Shown in pieces: positions 46,755-57,215 of a stretch of 64,000 bases of DNA; within the stretch, counting starts at the first letter, position 1; each line of letters opens with the position of its first letter. The position numbers and the translations under genes were made by a program. The DNA comes from Mermis nigrescens. Its lineage: Eukaryota; Nematoda; Enoplea; Mermithida; Mermithidae. The DNA lies in the NCBI GenBank assembly GCA_036768485.1, contig JAVLUZ010000154.1, positions 36,317,769-36,381,768 of the forward strand, in the 5' to 3' direction. Under the pieces are notes generated by a model that was not told the DNA's origin, ran no database searches, and saw only the letters and a list, made by a program, of their open reading frames with translations.

Positions 46755-48065
46755 TATTAGTGAAAACGCAAGGAATACCCCTCCTCTGCGTTTCAGGTGG
46801 CGCGCTCAAGCGTCGCCTGGCGAAGTCCATGACAGCCACAGAAAATTTTGCAAAAGAACACATTAATCTTTAGTCGTAACCAGATATGCGCTTGAGGGAG
46901 GGCCTAGACCGAACGTGCACGTTGGGGTCTAGACTCTTCCCCAGAATGAAAAAAAGTGATAATTTTGAAAGGAAAATGAGGCGAAATGAAGACCAAAAAC
47001 GGATGAAAATTGAAGATTTTCTCTAAAAGTGCTGGAAATTGACCAGAAACTGTGTAATAACGTAGTTTAAAGCTTTTTAGCGCGTATACCACTTTTTCAG
47101 CTCATTTTTGGCCCAGAAAAAGCACAGTTTTTGACCCCTTCCCCCAGATTGGTTATGCTGTGCACCTATCGTCTAGTAGAACTCCAGAATGGAAAAATGG
47201 GAAATTTTCTCGAAAAAATGAGGTACTATGAAAGCGAAAAGTGGATGGAATTTAGAAATTCCTAAAAAAATGCTTAAAATTGACCACAAACTATGTAATA
47301 ACGTGTTTTAATACTTTTTAGCGCTTATACCAATTTTTTAGCACACTTTGGCTGAAAAAAGCTTATTTCTTGACCCCTAGATCGGCCATCCTGTTGCATC
47401 TATGGTAGTAAACTTACAATTTTCACAAAAATCGGCTGAATCTTAGTTCTGAATTTAGCCTGAAAACAAGCTATCAACTCCTATGTTCAACGTAGGCACA
47501 AAACTTTTCAGTAAGTAAATTTGAAAAATCTGTTATAATGTGCAATGCGTTTTTCGACATCTGCTATGTGGCGCAACAACGGGTCGCTGTCAATAAGATA
47601 CAAAAATTTATCAGTAAAAGTTTGTTCCTACTGCTTTTAAGGTCGGATTTGTGGCCTTTTTATTAACAAACACTTCGAACACCAGAAGTTTTTCAAAACA
47701 CTAGAAAATTTGGTAATTTTACCAATTAAAATAGACTTATGTGTCCTTGCAAAGATATACAAATGAAACGGAAAATTGTCCAAGTGACACTAAATTATTT
47801 TAACATTTTCACAATAGATACCTCGACGGAAAATCTTAGATTAATTCACTAAATTGGTGTGAAGCGCTGTAATTTCTAGTTGATTTAACCTTCTAAACTT
47901 GATACTGGAAGTCTAAAACGAAAAGTAGCAATGATTTGACGCTATGCGCCGTAAAATTTTGACATTTTTGCCTTTTTAGAATTCAATTTTGAGCACATAC
48001 TATTGCAACATGAAAATCGAAGAATTTTTCGGGGTTGGGCGTGCACCCAATGCCCCCTCCCCCTT
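46755..48065. repeat. Degraded copy of the CAGAGGCGTAGCC hAT (D type)
   Basis: GGTGGCGCGCTCAAGCG at ~46797 and the segment at 47405-47900 (AAAATCGGCTGAATC, GCGTTTTTCGACATCTGC, GTCGCTGTCAATAAG) align with 50930-51600. It ends near GACTACGCGCCC. The left end is lost, and a Y-family dimer is inserted at 46881-47404. Confidence 0.65.
46881..47404. mobile_element. Y-family MITE dimer inserted in D-type hAT copy
   Basis: Two head-to-tail ~260-bp units (second starts near 47180) share GAAATTTTCTCGAAAAAATG-like and AACGCTTTTTAGCG cores and a GTGCACCTAT/TTGCATCTATG end. Flanks GTCGTAAC and GTAGTAAA match at six of eight, and the D-type copy resumes immediately after. Confidence 0.65.
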
Positions 48066-49185
48066 GACTACGCGCCCTCCGCAGGAATTTTTTCACACCT
48101 CTCCCTGAATTCGCAATTGTCGGAAGTTTCCGAAAATTCGTAAGAAAGGTACTTTTTTAAGCGTTTTTAGCTATCTATTTACTCAAGAGTGTCAAATTTT
48201 CGGCGCTTCACGCCATATACTCATGCTTTGACTATATTTTGTTCAATTTATTCGACTATTTAATTTTTTTGAAATTTTTTATGTTTTCATGCTCGAAAAA
48301 ATAGAGCATCGTCAGAAACGTCAAAAAATATTGTTTTTGATGTGTACCAAGCATTTTTTGGCCCAAGAAAGGCACTTTTAAGGATTTTACTCCCCCCGCC
48401 TCTAGAATTTCCATGCTGTGCTTGTATGGTTACTTCGTAATATTGATGTCACTGCTTCATCGTACTATTGTTCTGTAAATGTATACACTTCGTTCAAATT
48501 TTTGGGCTTGACTTCTAAGGATTCGGTCCGCTAACTTTATTAAAGGCTGTGAGCAGACTTGGATGTGGGGTTGGGGGACCTACACTCCCATAATTGAAAA
48601 AATTGGAAGTTTTTTTGGAGAAAATGGGGCAAAATGAAGGCCTAAAATAGTCGAAAATCTAAAACTCTCTTCATACAAGTGCTTGAAATTGACCAGAAAC
48701 TGTGCCAGTTTTTAAGGTCATTTTGTCCGTATTGGTAAGGTATGTGTCCACATGTGTCCTCGAAGGTTATTACTAGGGATGGCCCGGTGCCAGGTTTTCT
48801 TGCCGGTGCCGGTGCCTAGGCACCGGTGCCGGTGCTAATTCATATATCAAATGCTATAATTATTTCAGGCAGGCTGTCGTGTCGACTGCCGACATTTGTT
48901 TACAATATATGCCATGAAGAATACACTGTTGTACAGAAAATGCTTTGTTTTTATTCTACGAAACATACTTGTCTCCTGTATTATTCGTGTTCTAAATGGC
49001 ATAAAATATCCGATGACTTGTGCTTGTTCTGACTTCCTCAATTCACTCGTTAACTAACTTTATTAATTTGTGTTTGATTAAAAAATGAAGCATTTTTATA
49101 TTTTTGAAAAGATCATTCAGTGAAAATATCATTTCTTTGGGCTGAATAATTCTAGTTTAATTATTCTACGTCTAATTTCGAGAAA

Positions 49186-49378
49186 ATGTCTACAAAGCGA
49201 ACGGCAGTCATTTGGGAAATATTTCACTGCAAAGGGTGATGATACTGATGCAACGTGCAATCACTGCCAAGAGAAAATTAGTCGTGGAGGAAAAGATAAG
49301 CATGGGTTTGGCCATTGCGGAATGAAAAAGCATTTAAAAACTCATTCAACAATGTATGCTAATTGCATGGAACCTTTC
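49186..49378 (+). pseudogene. BED zinc finger of hAT A transposase, frameshifted
   Basis: MSTKRTAVIWEI is followed, after one extra T in a T run near 49220, by an open stretch with DDTDATCNHCQEKISRGG and GMKKHLKTHS. W-x-F, CxxC and HxxxxH are the BED-finger signature, the DNA-binding domain at the N-terminus of hAT transposases. Coding then decays. The 8-bp TSD of the surrounding element supports the same assignment. Confidence 0.75.
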
Positions 49379-49791
49379 ATGAAAAAATCGATTTTTATCG
49401 CTTTTTAGCATATTTTTTCTGGTATAATTTTCGACCTTTTCCTTAATTTTCCAGCGTAGTTTTTGACAGGGATTTCAGACGTTTTTTCTACCCGTACTTA
49501 CACTGGCTGTCAGATTGTGTCCTCCCACCTGTTCGAATGTCCCACCTGCTCAAAATTCCCACCTCTTCGAATGTCCCACCTGTTTGAATGTCCCAGCTGG
49601 TCGAAATTCCCAGCTCTTCGAATGTCCCATTTCTTCGAAAATCCAATGCAGCATGTAGCGATTTATGCTACCTCTTTTGCGATGCCTAGTATATAATAAT
49701 TATTTAATGTTGTTTGAGAAACAAAGTCATATGTCCATTAGCAGACCTTGGTTTTATTCTTTTGTAAATTTTTTTAGAAATTAGTTATTCC

Positions 49792-52299
49792 TAGGGATCG
49801 ACCGGAGCTCCGGCTCCTCCGGCCATTTTTTGGTCCTCCGGCCTCCGGCGGCCGGAGGTACAAAAAGGGGCCGGAGGCCGGAGGTTTTTTGAACCGAATC
49901 ATTCAATGCTTTAACGCTCTTCTTTTCTTTTGAAGCTTAGCACTCAGATTGCCTATTTTGTGAATTTGTACAAGCACAGGCTTGATAAGTGAAGCTGTGA
50001 ATGTGAACACTATTATGGCATTGTGAATGCACCATTGGTGAAATATTATATCATATATTTTGCTTAATAATGAACGAGAATATTTCAGATTGCAAAGCGA
50101 GCCGAGTCCGCGTTAATTCAGCGCACAAATACATATAAATCTCTTTCGAATGACAGAATAACAAACCTGGTGCGACGTAGTCTGCTCACTTACTTTTTGA
50201 GCTATTACAGATTGTAGATATAAGTACATACAGACCAGAGGCGTAGCCAGGATTTCGGTTCGGGGGGCATGAACAAAAATTTTTTTAAGACTACTTTTGC
50301 ATTGCATGTCAGTAACGTTATGTATAGTAAAACTGACTTTTTCGACCTTTAGTAGTGTAGCCTAGCTAATTTATGGGTTTCTGACGATCAAAAATACAAA
50401 AAGTGTAAAGCGACGCGAAGTGCCGAAAATTTTTGGAATTTCTACCGTTTTCATGTAGAATTTACGGCCTTTCTATTAACAAACACTTCGGAAATCATAA
50501 GTGGCGCAAAGCGCCAAGAAATTTAGTCATTTTTACCGCCCTTAACATTTTGTAACTCTGTGAAAACTGATAGTCTGACAGAGCAGAAAATTATCACATT
50601 TGTACTGAACAATTTTGTCACTTCAAGCTTCTAACAAGAAAAATGCGAATTAGTAACTTTGTCTGAAGATATTTTGAGTGATTCGGGCTCTTAAAACGCA
50701 AACAGAAAGAACAGTAACTGGCGGCGCTATGCGCCGAAAAATTTTGACGTTTTTGCACTTAAAACTCAATTTATACCGCGCTTAAATCATACAAAACAGA
50801 CAAATTAATGCCGGCGCGAAGCGTCGGAAATTTTTAGAAATTCCTAACCCTTTTACCTGGCTCGTTCTCCCTAAAATCTCGTTGCACATGTACAACGAAA
50901 TTTTAAAGCTGCGGGGGTCTGGTGGTGTGGCGCGCTCAAGCGTTCCCAGCGGGTTTCGGGGCAGAGTCCTGGAAAATTTTGTAAAAAAGCATTTCAATGT
51001 TAAATAGTAACGTTAAAATTTTCGCAAAATCGGCCAAATCTCGGTTCTGAATCAAGCCCAAACACACTTAAAAATGATGAACTCCTACATTGCACAAGAC
51101 TTCTGAGCTGAAATGCGTTTTTCGACCTCTGCTAATTTACTTAGCGCAGCAACGTGTCGCTGCCAATAAGATAAAGAAAAATGTATCAATGAAAATTTTG
51201 TTCTTACCGTTTTCAGGTCCATTTGTAGCCTTCTTATTAACAAGATGCAGTTCAGAAAATGGGAAATGCTCAAAAACATAAGAAAATTTGGCCATTCCTT
51301 CCATTTAAAATAGGATTATGTCACCTTGTAAAGAAAGACAACAAAGCAAAGAATAGACAAAGTGGTACACAAAAGACAAATTAAGCAGAGAATGGACAAA
51401 CTGGTACACAATAATTTTCGCACTTTTACTATTATGCTCAACAAGTATGCGCAGTTTCATTCAACGATTAAATAGTGCATTAAATTACTAAAGTGATGTG
51501 AAGTGCTGGATTATGTTAGCTGATTCAAGCTTTTAAATTTATTGGATCTATATAACAATAAATAATAATGACTCGGCGCGAAGCGCCGGAAAATTTTGAC
51601 GTTTTTGCCTTTTTAAATTCAGTTTTCTGGGCACAAATTATTGCAACAGAAAAATCAACAATATTTCTGAAAAATTTCGGGGGGGGCATGTGCCCCCAAT
51701 GCCCCCCTGGCTACGCCTTTGATACAGACACATTGCTTAGCTCTTTATGCTATGTTTATTTGGGTACTTTTCGAGTATAAGTGCATCCAGACAATAAGGG
51801 CAAGCGAGAAAGCGGTGAGATTGGAGCTAAAAATAGAAATATGCTAATTAAATGATTTTTTCGATTACCCAACCGCCGCTGCCAGACCAGTCATTTGAGA
51901 ACATGTGTAATAGGTGAGGAGAGAACTAGAGCAGTTGAACCTTACAAATCGGACAGTGACAGTGCTTCGTCTGATATGGAAATGGAAGATGAAGAAATCG
52001 CTGATGACAATTAATTGAAAAATAATTAATATGGTCGCAATATTTTAGTACATATAAATGCATGGCTAGATAATAAACATTCACTTCTACAGATCTTTTA
52101 CTTATCCATGAGCAATGTATTTATACAAACCTATATACTGTACATCATATGAATTATATTTACGGCTTGTGAAAATTATAGTTCACTGAAAATTCTAAGT
52201 TTACCTCCGGCCTCCGGCTCCGGCCGGAGCCGGAGGTGACGATGGCTGGAGCTCCGGCTCCGGCCCGGAGGAAAAAAATGGACCTCCGGTCGATCCCTA
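49792..52299. mobile_element. hAT element C, third layer, TSD GTTATTCC
   Basis: Starts TAGGGATCGACCGGAG and ends CTCCGGTCGATCCCTA. GTTATTCC at 49784-49791 and 52300-52307. Both ends have CTCCGGCC/GGCCGGAG palindrome clusters (49800-49890, 52205-52285). A frame near 51930-52015 ends in an acidic tail (DSDSASSDMEMEDEEIADD), possibly a transposase C-terminus. Confidence 0.92.
50236..51721. mobile_element. hAT element D, innermost layer, TSD ATACAGAC
   Basis: Ends CAGAGGCGTAGCCAGG and CCTGGCTACGCCTTTG. ATACAGAC at 50228-50235 and 51722-51729. Contains five GGCGC-type hairpins (50409, 50502, 50721, 50813, 51574; some imperfect). A reversed copy is at 57533-58625. No coding; a 1.49-kb non-autonomous element. 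Confidence 0.92.
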
Positions 52300-53769
52300 G
52301 TTATTCCTAAAGAATAATGTATGGTTGCCAATATTTCAAAAAGCATTCCCAATTTTAAAATTTGTGATCTTGTCAAATAAAAAATTAATGAAGTAATAAT
52401 GCTGTTTAAATTTATTAAAAAACCTTTATAACACTAATAAAAAATGATTTGTTTGGGTGCGCATGGTGCAATATTTGGAAAAAAATTTGAAAACTAAGGA
52501 AGGCATGATAAACTAAAATCACAATTTAATCACGAAAAACAAGATATACTGACCAGACAAAATCCATGTCTATCCAATTAGATGCACAATATATCGTAGA
52601 AATCTTTTGAATTTCAATCAGCAGAATATCGAAACTCGCTCAGACCGGTATTAAAGCTCGTTTTGTTCACTGAGATTTTTATCCCATGAGTTAATTTGCA
52701 TTTTTCATTTTTCTATTCATGGGCGGTGACCATTTTCAGCAACGTACCAAATTTATTTTTAGAGCGATAGGTATTTACGCATTATATTTCAAAAAACAAT
52801 GCTTTATGGCAAACAATAGAATGGGCGTGTCAAGCGCGCAGGTGGCATTTTTATACAACATATTTCAAATTTATATAATATTCAGTCCAACAATGTTCGT
52901 ATACTTTGTCGTACTCGTACTTTCGAAGAGATGGGACATTCAATCAGATGGACATTCGAAGAGATAATACATTCGAACAGGTGGGACATTCGAAGAAAAT
53001 GGGATTTTTTGAGAGAATTATTTTGCATTTTGTGTCTTTATTCGAAGAAGTGGGACTTGCGAAGAGGTGGGACGTTCGAACAGGTGGGACATTCGAACAG
53101 GTGGGATTTTTTAGTTAATTTTCATATTACATCACTTTGCGAAGACCTGGGACATTGGAACAGGTGGGACGTTCGAAGAGGTGGGACATTCGAAGGGATG
53201 GGACATTCGAAGAAGTGGGACTATGCCGGCTGTCATAGGGTCTGCCATTTTGGGAGGGAGCCACGAGAGATCATAACAAAATTTATAAATTTTTAGGAAC
53301 TAAAGATTTTTTAAAAGAGATTTTGGGCTTCAATCGAAAAGGAAAATTAGTCGATAACACGTCACACTTTCAAACTAAAATGTTGACAGACGATTATTTA
53401 TATTTCACTAGTAGAATAAAAGTTTTATTGTAACTTTCTAAGAATAAATATTTTTGCCAAAAAACTAGCCTTGAAATGCTAGTTTTTTTGGCAAAACTTA
53501 TTGCCTGTAGTCAACATAGATTGTGAATGAAAGCGTGAACCTTTGTATAAGCCGTTTTATTTGACTGCATTCTCACAAACTGATGAAAAATAAACTTTGT
53601 TTGAGTGTTAGATAAGCAAAAAGAACTAATGCATCACATGTCTTCAATAAGCATCGCTTTTTGTCTATTTTTGTGGCACCGAGTGCCTGCCTGGCACCGG
53701 CCCGGTGCCAGTGCCATGGCACGGCGCCGGTGCCGGTGCCTGCGCCATCCCTAGTTATTACCTTAACAA

Positions 53770-54370
53770 AACATGTCAAAGTCCAAAACATTACGTAGCA
53801 TGATTAAATAATAAGCTTTGTGCCGTTGCTTTTGTGTTCTTCCAAAGTTCCTGAGACCGTTGTAACTTGTGCGTAAGCAATTTCATAAAAATAGGACAAA
53901 TTGGGAACAAAATACATCTAAAGTACAAAAAATTAACAGATTGAACAATATTTTGGTAAACAATGGTCTTTATAAGCTTGCTTTTTGTTGTTTATTTTTT
54001 GACAATACATTTTCTTTTTTCTTGAAAATTCTCTGTAATCATTAAAACGATTACTTGCATACTTATAGTTACATATTATGTATAACGAATAACCATGGAC
54101 ACATGTGGACACATACCTTACCAATACCCATTTTATCCAACCGTCAATCCTTTGCTCTAGAATAATAGGGAATGAATTTTAAATCTACGTTGCATCAATC
54201 AAAAATTGTAAAACAATCTTAATTAGGCGAATTTCAATTATCTGTTCCGTCATTCAATACGCGTCATGGAACTGGTTTTTAGCTGTACTATGTAGATAAT
54301 AATCGAAAATCACCTGCGTACCGTCTACGAAGTTACAATCACGACGGCTTCAAGAACTGAATTTGTAGGC
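53770..54370. other. No supported feature
   Basis: AT-rich spacer between the nested hAT cluster and the Y-family MITE that precedes the monooxygenase gene. Confidence 0.4.
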
Positions 54371-54382
54371 TGATGCTATGAC

Positions 54383-54643
54383 CATAGATGCACAGCATGA
54401 CCGATCGGGGAGGGGGCAGCTGGTCTGGGGGTCAAAAATTGAGCTTTTTTGGACCAAAATGACCTCAAAATACGGTATAAGCGCTGAAAAAGAATTAAAA
54501 CTACGTTGTTACATAGTTTCTGGTCAATTTCCAGCACTTGTTAAGAAAATTTTCAATTTTTATTATCCGTTTTTGCCTCATTTTTCCGAGGAAATTCTCC
54601 ATTTGTTTATATTGAAGGTCTATACCCTCCACGTGCATGTCTG
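54383..54643. mobile_element. 261-bp Y-family MITE, TSD GCTATGAC/GTTATGAC
   Basis: Ends CATAGATGCACAGCATG and CACGTGCATGTCTG form an imperfect TIR. Flanking octamers differ at one base. Related copies or fragments: 35880-36150, 46881-47404, 48550-48720, 56340-56540 and 59035-59265. Confidence 0.75.
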
Positions 54644-54826
54644 GTTATGACTATTATTTGTAGAAGCGAAGCATTAGTGTTGAAACTAATTTATGCATTC
54701 AGAGCAAAAGCTGTTGGTGGTTCAGTGGAAGTGATCGTGTTTGGCAGCGCAAAGATTGCTCAGAATTTTCATGAAACAGCAACTTCTTTCGAGTTACATT
54801 CACCTGAGGACCTCTTCAAGAACAGA

Positions 54827-54968
54827 ATGAAAATTGCAGTTATTGGGGCTGGCGCCAGTGGTTTGGCAGCAACGAAGATTTGTCTTGATTATAATTTTGA
54901 TGTTACCTGTTTCGAGCAATTAGAATCAATTGGTGGTCTTTGGTATTATAAGCGAGATAGCGTCCCGG
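54827..54968 (+). CDS. Flavin-containing monooxygenase, exon 1 (FAD-binding)
   Basis: MKIAVIGAGASGLAATKI has the GxGxxG dinucleotide-binding motif for FAD, followed by FEQLESIGGLWYYKRD, the conserved second FAD-contact segment of FMOs. The donor G|GTAAGTCAG follows 54968 in phase 1. FMOs oxidise soft nucleophiles (N, S) using FAD and NADPH, usually at the endoplasmic reticulum. The ATG at 54827 is preferred because the motif begins five residues later, as in the family; a 60-codon upstream extension in frame has no FMO similarity and is probably 5' UTR. Confidence 0.85.
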
Positions 54969-55770
54969 GTAAGTCAGTGTTAAAGATAGGTGTGTCGACT
55001 TTATGAATTTGAAGATATGCACTCCTTATTTTAATTCATCTTGTCTGGCTAGATTAGGTTAAATCATCTTGGGAGTTTTTGAGCCCAAAGAGTATAAAAT
55101 CATTATATGTACATGAACCTATTACTAGCAGCAGTGAAGAAAACAAGAAGTGTGAAATTCATTTTAATGGCTATAGATACCATCATAGATGAGCAGTGGC
55201 CAAATTTTGGGGGTCCGATTGGAGCAAAATCGCTAAAAACAGCACCAAAATTTCAACTTTGGGGGTCTATCGACGTGGGGGATCTGCGGATGCTCGGAAT
55301 CCAGCCAGACCCCCGTCCACGCCCATGTTTGGAGACCTTGCCCTCTTAGGGAACTCTTTCACGGTTAAGTCAATGCTGGAACACGAATTCGCATATCATA
55401 GAGTATACCTCATTTTAAATGCAAACTTTTAGATTCATGAATTTCGCTCGGTCGTTTATTTTTCTTAAAAATGTTATCCTACTTGAAGAATCAACTAAGG
55501 CACCTCTCAAGACAAATGCCTTCAGCTATTTTGAAATGTTTGGCTACATGTTGTTTTGTGCTTGAGCTTTTAGAGTCAATATTTACTAAATTTAGTGCAT
55601 CGCCGCATTAATGTCGCCTTTTTGCAGCTCGTTACAACTTCGTTTATTTCGATTTTTTCTTCTTGTATCAGTTTAAAAATTTAATAATTATTTGTAGTGT
55701 TTCAAAGTAAGTCTACCCGGGCAAATACTAGACACAACACCTGTGTTCATAATTAATTTTAAAATTTTAG
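54969..55770 (+). other. FMO intron 1
   Basis: Contains a short P-like remnant at 55182-55330 (GATGAGCAGTGG, CCACGCCCATG). The rest shows nothing recognisable. Confidence 0.5.
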
Positions 55771-56020
55771 GGCAAGCTTCTGTTGCAAAAACGACTACAG
55801 TTAACTCGAGTAAAGAGTTCATGGCGTACAGCGATTTTCCGCCTCCAGCCCACTTGCCTAATTTTATGCATCATTCACATGTACTGACGTACTTCGAAAT
55901 GTATGCCGAACATTTTTGCTTGAAGCGGGTCATTAAATTTCAAGCGGAAGTTAATCTGGTCGAACGAAATGAAAATTACGAGGAGAATGGATGCTGGGAT
56001 GTCACGTTTGTGGATAAAAA
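55771..56020 (+). CDS. Flavin-containing monooxygenase, exon 2
   Basis: The acceptor AAAATTTTAG ends at 55770 and the donor is AAAAA|GTAAGG at 56021. The phase-1 junction restores frame (G + GG). The product has TTTVNSSKEFMAYSDFPPP, NFMHHSHVLTYFEMYAEHF and a GCWDVTF segment: the NTS/NSSKE..SDFP..., F-M-H, Y...YA..F and W-V patterns are diagnostic of FMOs. 83 codons, open throughout, leaving phase 2. Confidence 0.88.
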
Positions 56021-56082
56021 GTAAGGTCGACTTTTTTAAGCTGTACGATTAAAGATGCACAGCATGGCCGGTCTTTGGTGCG

Positions 56083-56306
56083 CATACATGTAATGACTCG
56101 AAATTTGGGGGATCCCGGCCAAATTCAGGGGGGGGTTTAATGAACACCAACTTTTGGCCAAAAACGGCCATAATCGCCTAAAAACGGTCAAAAAATTCAA
56201 TTTTTTCCAAAAATCGGGGGGGGTCAAAAATTTTTTGGCTTGAGGGGGATGGGCGACGTCCGACTTTGGATGGGAGTATCTACCCATCCCTCCTCTTACA
56301 TGTATG
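56083..56306. mobile_element. K-family MITE in FMO intron 2
   Basis: Starts CATACATGTAAT, ends CTTACATGTATG. Flanks TTGGTGCG and ATTGTGCG agree at six of eight bases. The interior has the K-type GGCCAAAAACGGCC motif. Confidence 0.75.
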
Positions 56307-56699
56307 ATTGTGCGGATCAATCAGAAATTTTTTAGCCGAAATAGCCTGAAAAACAGGTTAAATGCTAAATAAGCGTAAAAATGTTTTAAGCCACTATTTC
56401 CGGCCAATTTCAAGCACTTTTGCAAAAAAATTTGATTTTCAAACATTTTCGACAATCGTTTGCCTTATTTATTACAGAAAATTTCTTTTCTTTTATTCGA
56501 GGAGGCCTAGACCCCACATGCATGCCTGTGCACCCTTTGCATATTGCAAACTCAATCTCAAAAATGATATATCCAGTCTATTAGTAAGTTTGTAAGTTTG
56601 TTTTAAAAATGTCGCTGTAAGCTCAAAATTTGTGTACCTCACTAATGGATGGAATAAAGAATTCTTAGTTTGCGGTAATGAAAAATTCTTAGTTTGCGG

Positions 56700-57115
56700 T
56701 AATAAAAAATTCAGTCATGCCTATAGGTGTTCTTCGAGGGGTTGGAGGGTTAAGCCCCAGAATGGCTACTGACCCCCCCCCCGCCGCAAAATGGCTGCAA
56801 ATTCTCCCTTCAAGGGTCGATTTTTTTTGTAAAAAAATGTGTCTTTTTAGCGTTTCTAGCTTATTTTTACTCATGAGTCTCAAATTTTCGGCGCTTCGCG
56901 CCATATACACATTTTGTGACTATAATTTGTTCAATTTACTCGATTTTTCATAATTTTTTCGTGTTTATTCTAGAAAGTACTAGCGTTGTCTTGAACGTTA
57001 AAAACAGTGTTTTTGACATGTAAACCATCGTTTTTTTAAGCTATAAGAAAGCACTTATATAAACTTTTTAGGGCCTGACTTCCCTCAGAATTCCCAGGTT
57101 TTACAAATATGGTCA
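56700..57115. repeat. GGCGC-hairpin repeat family copy
   Basis: Motifs: CGAGGGGTTGGAGGGTTAAG, AATGGCTACTGACCCC, the hairpin at 56890, and TTGACATG...AAGCACT near the right. Related to 48000-48425 and 60100-61260. TIRs could not be delimited. Confidence 0.5.
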
Positions 57116-57215
57116 TACCATAGCCTAATTAGAAAGATGAGCTGGTTTACGATGAATCTGTACCAGTATCCTATTTAGGAATTTAGCATACTTTCTTGCG
57201 TCCATGATCTAGCAA

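Larger units (their letters stand above)
49513..53227. mobile_element. Element B, second layer, TSD GGCTGTCA
   Basis: GGCTGTCA occurs at 49505-49512 and 53228-53235. The left end has repeated boxes CGAATGTCCCACCTGTT (49533-49640) and the right end has the complement AACAGGTGGGACATTCG many times (52920-53215). Imperfect TIR: GTCCTCCCACCTGTTCG versus GTCCCACTTCTTCG. Subterminal box arrays and an 8-bp TSD suggest hAT. Own length is about 1.2 kb, non-coding. Confidence 0.75.
48774..53753. mobile_element. hAT element A (outermost of a four-layer nest), TSD GTTATTAC
   Basis: Starts TAGGGATGGC and ends GCCATCCCTA. GTTATTAC lies at 48766-48773 and 53754-53761. Subterminal palindromes of GGCACCGGTGCC type occur at both ends (48783-48835, 53680-53735). 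Without inner layers it is about 1.26 kb and carries a BED-finger remnant, so it derives from an autonomous hAT. Confidence 0.92.

Noticed and set aside
49520..49640. Regular ~20-bp repeats that could suggest a CRISPR array (also 52920-53220)
   Set aside because: No constant-length unique spacers; the boxes are inverted partners at the two ends of element B in a eukaryotic genome.
54647..54826. N-terminal extension of the FMO from ATG 54647
   Set aside because: The FAD motif sits at the family's usual position from ATG 54827; the extension has no FMO similarity and starts at the edge of a MITE.
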